8,118 nt of DNA from Ignavibacteriaceae bacterium (GTDB lineage Bacteria > Bacteroidota > Ignavibacteria > Ignavibacteriales > Ignavibacteriaceae), in contig JAPHUI010000012.1 of NCBI GenBank assembly GCA_026193755.1, positions 1 through 8,118 of the forward strand. Reading direction: 5' to 3'. Within the stretch, counting starts at the first letter, position 1. Each line of letters begins with the position of its first letter. Positions 1 to 4,869 of this stretch are shown here, in pieces. The position numbers were made by a program, and so were the translations under genes. The notes beneath the pieces are model-generated. The model had not been told where the DNA came from. It was given only the letters and a program-made list of their open reading frames with translations, and did not search any database.

Positions 1-9
1 ATCTATTAA

Positions 10-1392
10 TTATTCCGGACTAATCTTCTGATCGATCTCATCTCCATTAGGTAGATTATTATCAATAGGTTTATAAGCTACATTTCTTTCTGAGGAAGCC
101 AGAAAAATATTTCCATCCTCCATATGCTTATACATTAGATCATTTTCTATAAGATAGTAGAATCTTTTCTTAAATTCTTTAATTGACAGATGAGCTGTTG
201 CAGCAAGCTTTGCTAATTCGTTCGGATCATCAAAATCTGCTTTATTAAGTCTTAACATATATCTTCTTGCGATATAAAAAGATTCTGAACTTGGATCAAC
301 CATTCTGACTTTTGTTCTTTTAGTAATGGGATCAATTATGTCTTTAAAGTATAATGGAATGAATCTTCCATTTTGTATTGATATCATAGCACCACTGCCA
401 CCATTCAAAATAAATTGTGAAGCAGAAAACCCAAGATCTCTTGTGTATTCCATATCAAATGGTATCGGGTCAGCACATCTTAATTCGTAGCCAATGTTTT
501 TAGCAACAATGGTGGTTTTATAACCAAACTCTTTAAGCTTTTGCTGCACTTTAGTTTTTAAGATTTCTCCAAAGTTTACTTCAGCAATCCTTATATTGTC
601 GTGCGCATCCCTTTCAATATCTACTAATTCTTCCAGGTCATCAATCTGTAATCTTTCAACAATTCCTTCAGCTAAAATGGCAACTCCATCCGATCTTCCA
701 TAACTTAACCTTTTAATTATAGCACCAACTAAAACGTCAACAACATGCTCAAAGTCAATAACCTCACCAGGAAATTCTTCCGGAATTAATGTTAGTGTTG
801 CTCCTGTAGCTTTTCCAATGCCGAGGGCAAGATGTCCGGCCTTTCTGCCCATAGTGACAATAAAATACCAGCGTGATGTTGTTTGAGCATCAACCATAAG
901 ACTTTTAACTATTTCAACACCTATATGCCTTGCCGTTTGAAAACCGAAAGTCGGGATACCGTGAGGAAGGTCAAGATCGTTATCTATCGTTTTGGGAACG
1001 TGAACAACTTTTATTCTTCCAGCCGCCATCTCATTTACTTTGAGCGCACTGAATGCTGTATCATCACCTCCAATTGTAATCAATTTATCAACATCGAGGC
1101 GTAGAAGCGAAGTTACTGCATTCTCAAGATGTTTATCATCTTTGGTAGGATTTGCTCTGGAAATTCCAATATACGAACCACCTCTGAAATGGATACGGCT
1201 AACATTATGAATAGTTAAATCTCTTGTGTGGGAGGTATCCCCCTCCATAATCCATTGGAACCCATCCCTGATTCCAATAACTTCAACGCCTTCAACTTCA
1301 GCCCTGATCGTAGCAGCACCAACAACACTGTTTATTCCGGGTGCAGGTCCACCGCCAACAAGTATAGCTAATTTTTTCGGAGCAATAGACAT
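10..1392 (-). CDS. pfp: 6-phosphofructokinase, probably pyrophosphate-dependent (PfkA superfamily)
   Basis: This cytoplasmic glycolytic enzyme phosphorylates fructose 6-phosphate to fructose 1,6-bisphosphate. The 460-residue protein carries the family motifs in order: phosphoryl-donor loop GGGPAPGIN (13-21), GGDDT (108-112), PKTIDND with catalytic Asp137 (133-139), MGR (181-183), and a sugar-phosphate segment ELRCADPIPFD (303-313). E. coli ATP-PFK has Gly104 and Gly124 where this protein has Asp111 and Lys134. In characterised PPi-PFKs the Asp blocks ATP and the Lys supports catalysis with pyrophosphate, so PPi is the likely donor and the reaction would be reversible. Lys alone is not diagnostic, because some ATP-PFKs of the same branch have PKTIDND; the Asp is the stronger clue. 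The protein is longer than the 320-residue E. coli enzyme and has a charged, probably helical tail (about 385-460) of unknown role. The ATG has only a weak GGAAA-type ribosome site. It lies 67 bases downstream of the helicase gene with no terminator between. The family is certain; donor specificity is inferred. Confidence 0.93.
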   Translation of the reverse strand: MSIAPKKLAILVGGGPAPGINSVVGAATIRAEVEGVEVIGIRDGFQWIMEGDTSHTRDLTIHNVSRIHFRGGSYIGISRANPTKDDKHLENAVTSLLRLDVDKLITIGGDDTAFSALKVNEMAAGRIKVVHVPKTIDNDLDLPHGIPTFGFQTARHIGVEIVKSLMVDAQTTSRWYFIVTMGRKAGHLALGIGKATGATLTLIPEEFPGEVIDFEHVVDVLVGAIIKRLSYGRSDGVAILAEGIVERLQIDDLEELVDIERDAHDNIRIAEVNFGEILKTKVQQKLKEFGYKTTIVAKNIGYELRCADPIPFDMEYTRDLGFSASQFILNGGSGAMISIQNGRFIPLYFKDIIDPITKRTKVRMVDPSSESFYIARRYMLRLNKADFDDPNELAKLAATAHLSIKEFKKRFYYLIENDLMYKHMEDGNIFLASSERNVAYKPIDNNLPNGDEIDQKISPE

Positions 1393-1459
1393 AATAATTT
1401 TCCAATCATTGAAATAATACTGTAGAAAAATGCAAGTTAAAAAGTTGAGATAAAAGAGA

Positions 1460-3643
1460 TCAGTGAAGTATCTTTAATCTAGCAAACTTGAGCATCAACT
1501 GTCTGACGTTATTACCTTCAAATGAAACAGTAGCTTTAACCTGATCGCCGGCACCTGTCACATCTATCACTTTTCCCAACCCAAATTTTTCGTGCATTAC
1601 ACGGCTGCCGATCCTTACCACCTTATTTTCCTGGTCAAAATCATCATAATCAACTGAGTTAAAGTACTCGTAAAAAAGTTCTTTCTTAGTTTTTCTGTTA
1701 GCTTTTCTACCGATACCTCCATTAATTTCCTGAAGCGTAGAAGGCTCAATTTCATCAATAAAACGTGAACGGCTCTGGTATGCTACTTCTCCAAAACGAT
1801 AACGACTCCTTGCGTGCGAAAGATAAACTTTTTGTTCGGCTCTGGTTACTCCCACATAAAATAGTCTACGTTCTTCTTCAACTGTTGAATCTTCACTGAA
1901 CCTGTTTGCAAGAGGAAATATTTCTTCTTCCAAACCAGAGATAAATACAATCGGGAATTCTAATCCTTTTGCACTGTGAACAGTAAGCAACGTTACTGCA
2001 TTTTTTGTATCGTCTTTCATATCAATAGCCGAAATAAGAGAAACTTCTTCCAGGAATTGATCCAGCTTTGCATCTTTGTTTGCGTTAGAGTATTCTGTAA
2101 TAGCGGCCATCAACTCGTTGATGTTATCCATCCTGGAACGAGACTCTGGAGTGTTTTCACTTTTGAACATTCTAATTAGCCCTAATTCATCAATCAAAGC
2201 ACGTGAAAGTTCGCCAACAGATAAATTATCTTTAAGGTTTATATACTTCTCAAGGAGGACTCTGAATCCTTTTACATTTTTTTGTATTCTTTCCTTAATA
2301 TCAATTACTTCAAAAACACGATTCATTGTCTGGAAAAGAGTAAGTTCATGTTTCCTGGCGAATGCAATCATACGGGTAACAGTGGTATTACCTATTCCTC
2401 TCTGTGGAAAGTTCATTATTCGGAGCAGACTTTCTTCATCGTTCTGGTTTGCTATTACCCTCAGGTAAGCGACAACATCCTTTACTTCTTTTCTCCTATA
2501 AAACTCGACACCACCGATAATGACATAAGGAATTTTTTCTTTATTAAAGATATCCTCCAAGGCACGGCTTTGAGCATTAGTTCTGTAAAGAATGGCAAAA
2601 TCTTTATAAGAAAGCTTTTTCTTAATTATTTCTTTTTTGATGTATTTAGCAAGTTGAAAAGCTTCATCCTTTTCATCTGCACACCTTAAAAGTGTAAGCT
2701 GCTCACCGTCATTATTTTGTGTCCATAATGTTTTGTTTACCTGGCTCTTGTTGTTTTTTATAACTGAATCAGCAGCAGCAAGAATAGTTTTTGTTGAACG
2801 ATAGTTTTGCTCAAGTTTGAAAAGCTTGTGATTTTTAAAATCTTTTCTGAAATCGTGCATGTTTCCTATGTTAGCACCTCTCCAGCTATAAATGCTTTGA
2901 GCATCATCGCCAACAACTGTTATTTTGCAAGATCTGGATACTAATGTTTTAAGAAGTTCATATTGCGCTTTATTAGTATCCTGAAATTCGTCAACGAGAA
3001 TGTATTTAAAACGTTTTTTATACTTCTGAATAATTTTTTTGTTTGAATTAAAAAGCTGAATAGGCTTTAAAAGAAGATCTTCAAAATCCATAGCGTTGTT
3101 TGCAACCAGCCTATCCTGATATTCTTCGAAAACGTCTGCAATCTTTCCCTCTTTCAGTGACTTAGCAATCTTTTTCTTGTATTCAGCAGGCGTGATCATA
3201 TGGTTTTTCAGGAAACTAATTCTGTGCCTGACTGAATTTACAGTCAATCCCTCAATCTCAATATTAAAACTCATCATAATGTTACTAACTAAAGAATATG
3301 AATCTTCAGTATCGTAAATCGAGAAATTACTTTTATAGTTTAAGTGCTTTGCTTCTGTTCGGAGAATTCTTGCAAATACAGAATGAAAAGTTCCCATCCA
3401 GATGGATTCTGCTTTTTTACCAACTAAGTCAGCAATTCTTCCCTTCATTTCATTTGCAGCTTTGTTGGTAAATGTAAGTGCAAGAATTGATTCCGGTTTG
3501 TAGCCATGTTTAAGCAGATATGCAACTTTGTATGTCAGGACTTTTGTCTTTCCCGAACCTGCACCGGCAACTATCATTTGAGCACTTCCTGTAAATTCAA
3601 CAGCTTTTTGCTGTGCCGAATTTAATTTCTTTAAATCAATCAT
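1460..3643 (-). CDS. pcrA: ATP-dependent DNA helicase, PcrA/UvrD family (superfamily 1A)
   Basis: This is a 3'-5' DNA translocase and helicase of the PcrA/UvrD group, which acts in nucleotide excision repair, replication restart and removal of RecA or stalled RNA polymerase. At 727 residues it matches full-length PcrA/UvrD. The motifs are intact and in order: Q motif LNSAQQKAV (7-15), Walker A AGAGSGKT (26-33, Lys32), motif Ia ALTFTNKAANEM (55-66), Walker B VDEFQDTN (217-224, Glu219), motif III VVGDDAQSIYSWRGA (243-257), motif IV LEQNYRST (277-284), motif V VTLLTVHSAKGLEF (550-563) and motif VI LFYVGVTRAEQ with Arg601 (594-604). The 2B region includes the family stretch around GGVEFYRRKEVKD (377-389). 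The C-terminus (about 676-727) has the VxHxxFGxGxV pattern of the PcrA Tudor-like domain, which binds RNA polymerase in other bacteria and argues for PcrA/UvrD over Rep. The ATG is supported by AGGA five bases upstream. PcrA and UvrD cannot be separated confidently here. Confidence 0.95.
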   Translation of the reverse strand: MIDLKKLNSAQQKAVEFTGSAQMIVAGAGSGKTKVLTYKVAYLLKHGYKPESILALTFTNKAANEMKGRIADLVGKKAESIWMGTFHSVFARILRTEAKHLNYKSNFSIYDTEDSYSLVSNIMMSFNIEIEGLTVNSVRHRISFLKNHMITPAEYKKKIAKSLKEGKIADVFEEYQDRLVANNAMDFEDLLLKPIQLFNSNKKIIQKYKKRFKYILVDEFQDTNKAQYELLKTLVSRSCKITVVGDDAQSIYSWRGANIGNMHDFRKDFKNHKLFKLEQNYRSTKTILAAADSVIKNNKSQVNKTLWTQNNDGEQLTLLRCADEKDEAFQLAKYIKKEIIKKKLSYKDFAILYRTNAQSRALEDIFNKEKIPYVIIGGVEFYRRKEVKDVVAYLRVIANQNDEESLLRIMNFPQRGIGNTTVTRMIAFARKHELTLFQTMNRVFEVIDIKERIQKNVKGFRVLLEKYINLKDNLSVGELSRALIDELGLIRMFKSENTPESRSRMDNINELMAAITEYSNANKDAKLDQFLEEVSLISAIDMKDDTKNAVTLLTVHSAKGLEFPIVFISGLEEEIFPLANRFSEDSTVEEERRLFYVGVTRAEQKVYLSHARSRYRFGEVAYQSRSRFIDEIEPSTLQEINGGIGRKANRKTKKELFYEYFNSVDYDDFDQENKVVRIGSRVMHEKFGLGKVIDVTGAGDQVKATVSFEGNNVRQLMLKFARLKILH

Positions 3644-3674
3644 TTTTCCTGATAATTTTTGAAAAAATTGGAAG

Positions 3675-3705
3675 CAAATATATGTAAACGAATCCCCAAT
3701 CGAAA
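3675..3705 (-). promoter_or_regulatory. Candidate promoter for the helicase gene
   Basis: On the minus strand, TATATTTG (3675-3682) matches the Bacteroidota -7 consensus TAnnTTTG and contains a TATATT -10-like hexamer. A weak -35-like TTTCGA (3700-3705) sits 17 bases upstream. Transcription would start near 3668, leaving a leader of about 25 bases before the ATG. The -35 match is poor and AT-rich DNA gives such boxes by chance, so this is tentative. Confidence 0.25.
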
Positions 3706-3895
3706 GTCAGGATATTGGTAATATTTTGGTTTTTTATAATTGTAAAGATTGAAGAAATGATTCTTAGTACAAATAAGAATAAACGTTACTTGTTTACAGT
3801 CGTTTTTGTAGATAAAATAATTAGGTAACATCCAACTTATACTCAGCCATCAAGCGGATTATCTCCGCTGCCGGGTTATCAGGGTTGAATAAACT

Positions 3896-3934
3896 AAAAT
3901 AAAAAACCCCCCAACTCGAAGAGTTGAAGGGGTT
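3896..3934 (-). terminator. Rho-independent terminator facing the minus strand
   Basis: On the minus strand, an outer stem AACCCC/GGGGTT (3929-3934 with 3905-3910) and an inner stem CAACTC/GAGTTG (3921-3926 with 3912-3917) close a three-base TTC loop, with a small AA/C internal bulge. A T-rich tract, TTTTTT then ATTTT, follows directly (3896-3906). Stem, G+C content and T tract together form a canonical intrinsic terminator in this direction. The plus-strand side lacks a T tract, so it is not bidirectional. No minus-strand protein gene lies immediately upstream, since 4159-4869 is plus-strand coding. It therefore ends either a short local RNA or antisense transcription from the right. Confidence 0.7.
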
Positions 3935-3957
3935 ATAAGGAGAGAACATATGATGCA
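3901..3957 (-). ncRNA. Candidate short regulatory RNA (about 55-60 nt)
   Basis: This is an inferred transcript between the sigma-54-like element and the minus-facing terminator. Its 5' part would be a single-stranded, pyrimidine-rich stretch UUCUCUCCUUAU (3935-3946), complementary to Shine-Dalgarno sequences, and its 3' part would be the terminator hairpin plus U tail. An unpaired C/U-rich seed followed by an intrinsic terminator is the layout of many trans-acting small RNAs that block ribosome binding. No known RNA family is recognised. The element could instead be only a terminator of antisense transcription. The call rests on promoter and terminator spacing alone. Confidence 0.22.
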
Positions 3958-3967
3958 ATGGTCAATT

Positions 3968-3983
3968 GCCAACTACCGTGCCA
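3968..3983 (-). promoter_or_regulatory. Sigma-54-like promoter element
   Basis: The minus strand reads TGGCACGGTAGTTGGC. The first seven bases equal the RpoN -24 consensus TGGCACG, and TTG falls at the correct distance for the -12 element. The usual TTGC is TTGG here, with the C displaced by one base, so the critical -12 GC is imperfect. Transcription would start near 3956-3958 and run directly into the terminator ending at about 3896-3901. Single matches of this kind arise by chance; the placement just before an otherwise orphan terminator is what makes it worth recording. Confidence 0.3.
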
Positions 3984-4125
3984 TTTGTGACATCTTTAAT
4001 TAGTTAACAAAAACAAAGGATTTTGTTTACGCCCACTTAAAAAAGTGAATGAAAATGAGAATATATATAAAAAATTAAAACACCTTATTCTAAGTCTTCA
4101 ATCTCAATCAACTTGATATTTAACT

Positions 4126-4131
4126 TATAAT
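4126..4131 (+). promoter_or_regulatory. Candidate -10 box for the lipoprotein gene
   Basis: A perfect TATAAT lies 27 bases before the chosen ATG, placing a start near 4138 and giving a leader of about 20 bases. No good -35 hexamer lies 16-18 bases upstream. A TTG at 4113-4115 sits 17 bases before TACTTTTT (4133-4140), an alternative and imperfect Bacteroidota-type -33/-7 pair. The surrounding DNA is very AT-rich, so confidence is low. Confidence 0.3.
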
Positions 4132-4149
4132 TTACTTTTTTTGAAATGC

Positions 4150-4154
4150 GAAGG
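4150..4154 (+). promoter_or_regulatory. Ribosome binding site that sets the lipoprotein start
   Basis: GAAGG lies four bases before the ATG at 4159. It favours that codon over the in-frame TTG at 4141, which has no comparable site and would put a charged hexapeptide, including a Cys, in front of a normal lipoprotein signal peptide. Confidence 0.55.
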
Positions 4155-4158
4155 TTTT

Positions 4159-4560
4159 ATGAAATCATTAAACTTAGTAATTACATTAACATTAATTTAC
4201 TTTTTGTTATTATCCGGGTGCAGACAAATTTTTGGTGATGGAGAACAACCCGAATCAATTGTGCAAGCACCTTCCGAATCTTCTCAAATTTTTATAACTG
4301 CACCGGAACAGGGTTCAATCTGGAAACCCGGGGATGTTATAAAAATAAAATGGCTGGCGGTTTCAATTAATCACATAGATATACAACTTTATAAAAAGAG
4401 TGCATTCCAATTTACAATCATCCAAAATATTGATAATACTGGTACTTTTGATTGGTTAATTCCAATTGATATAAATTTATCAAACCAATATTTGGTTAAA
4501 ATCCTTAATCATAATAATCCGGATGTTTATCAATTTAGTGGTAGATTTGGTATACAATAA
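4159..4560 (+). CDS. Small lipoprotein with Kre9/KNH-like beta-sandwich domain
   Basis: This 133-residue envelope lipoprotein has no assigned function. Residues 1-20 form a lipoprotein signal peptide: Lys2, a hydrophobic core of Leu/Ile/Phe, then the lipobox LSGC with Cys21 as the predicted lipidated residue. A polar linker (about 22-44) precedes one domain (about 45-132) with the pattern of Kre9/KNH-like Ig-fold modules: ITAPEQGSIWKPGD (46-59), IKIKW (61-65), a strand ending IDIQLYKK (73-80), TGTFDWLIP (94-102), YLVKI (111-115) and a final FSGRFGI (126-132). In bacteria these modules usually occur in extracellular or surface proteins, often in repeats; here there is a single copy. The ATG at 4159 is preferred because it directly precedes the signal peptide and has a GAAGG site. 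The gene lies 18 bases before the next plus-strand gene, so the two probably share a transcript. Lipoprotein nature is well supported; the fold is assigned by pattern. Confidence 0.85.
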   Translation: MKSLNLVITLTLIYFLLLSGCRQIFGDGEQPESIVQAPSESSQIFITAPEQGSIWKPGDVIKIKWLAVSINHIDIQLYKKSAFQFTIIQNIDNTGTFDWLIPIDINLSNQYLVKILNHNNPDVYQFSGRFGIQ

Positions 4561-4578
4561 AAACAAATTAGAAATTGT

Positions 4579-4869
4579 ATGTTAGATGCAGACCTGAAAG
4601 AGTTCGAAGATTACCTGTCTGAATTTAATTCTATACCTCCATTCGATTCTGAAACGTGTGCAATTTGCGGAATAAGCTTATCTGATAATCTTTCTATAAA
4701 CAAAGTTCCACTCGTTGAATTACAATTTGAAAACGAAACTACAGCTGCTCGTGCAATAAATATGCTTGAAGAAAAAGGAATAAAATCAAAGCAGTCATCT
4801 TCCGGAAAAGAAAAAATTCTAATTCCGGAAGAAAAACTGAAAGATGCAAAATCAATTCTTAAATCTTAA
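4579..4869 (+). CDS. Small CxxC protein with DUF2007-like domain
   Basis: This 96-residue, probably cytoplasmic protein has no signal peptide or membrane segment. The N-terminal part (1-22) is acidic and likely helical, followed by CAIC (Cys27, Cys30). That is a single CxxC pair, which could be half of a metal site (completed by dimerisation) or a redox pair. Residues about 44-95 read as a strand (PLVELQFEN), a helix (TTAARAINMLEEKGI), a strand or loop, ILIPEE (80-85) and a helix (LKDAKSILKS). This resembles the DUF2007 'putative signal-transducing' fold, in which a value strand, an AxxAxxxLexxGI helix and a V-L-V-P-x-E motif recur. The match is by pattern and the role is unknown. Translation probably depends on the upstream lipoprotein gene 18 bases away, because no strong ribosome site precedes the ATG. 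Its TAA is immediately adjacent to the stop codon of the convergent minus-strand gene. Confidence 0.75.
   Translation: MLDADLKEFEDYLSEFNSIPPFDSETCAICGISLSDNLSINKVPLVELQFENETTAARAINMLEEKGIKSKQSSSGKEKILIPEEKLKDAKSILKS

Larger units (their letters stand above)
3644..4158. other. Structured intergenic region between divergent genes
   Basis: No convincing protein gene lies in these roughly 515 bases between the divergent helicase and lipoprotein genes. Visible structure, in order: a putative helicase promoter (3675-3705); a hairpin-capable repeat AGCGGA/TCCGCT (3853-3858 with 3864-3869) in a patch richer in G+C than its flanks; a minus-facing terminator (3896-3934); a perfect plus-strand AAGGAG (3937-3942) leading into a 17-codon frame; a minus-strand sigma-54-like element (3968-3983); the inverted repeat AAACAAA/TTTGTTT (4011-4017 with 4022-4028); CACTT/AAGTG (4034-4038 with 4043-4047); and an AT-rich run up to the lipoprotein gene. 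A 63-codon minus-strand frame (3640-3831) overlaps the helicase start; it is Lys/Asn/Tyr/Phe-rich and looks like translated AT-rich spacer. A 42-codon minus frame (3821-3949) runs through the terminator and is probably also non-coding. Confidence 0.75.

Noticed and set aside
1393..1459. Terminator or separate promoter between the helicase and phosphofructokinase genes
   Set aside because: No G+C-rich stem with a T tract was found. A TATTAT hexamer lacks a -35 partner at suitable spacing.
2076..2468. 130-codon plus-strand frame opposite the helicase gene
   Set aside because: It lies wholly opposite a conserved coding region, is Ser/Ile/Phe-rich without motifs, and is best explained as an antisense shadow.
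3640..3831. 63-codon minus-strand frame overlapping the helicase start
   Set aside because: It is rich in Lys, Asn, Tyr and Phe with no recognisable motif, has no ribosome site, and overlaps the well-supported helicase start and its probable promoter.
3821..3949. 42-codon minus-strand frame through the hairpin as a real gene
   Set aside because: The intrinsic terminator lies inside it, so transcripts would mostly end before it is complete, and no ribosome site precedes its ATG. Only its C-terminal third looks protein-like, which is kept as a low-interest finding.
4141..4158. Upstream TTG start for the lipoprotein gene
   Set aside because: It adds MKCEGF before the signal peptide and lacks a ribosome site, whereas the ATG at 4159 has GAAGG and gives a standard lipoprotein signal.
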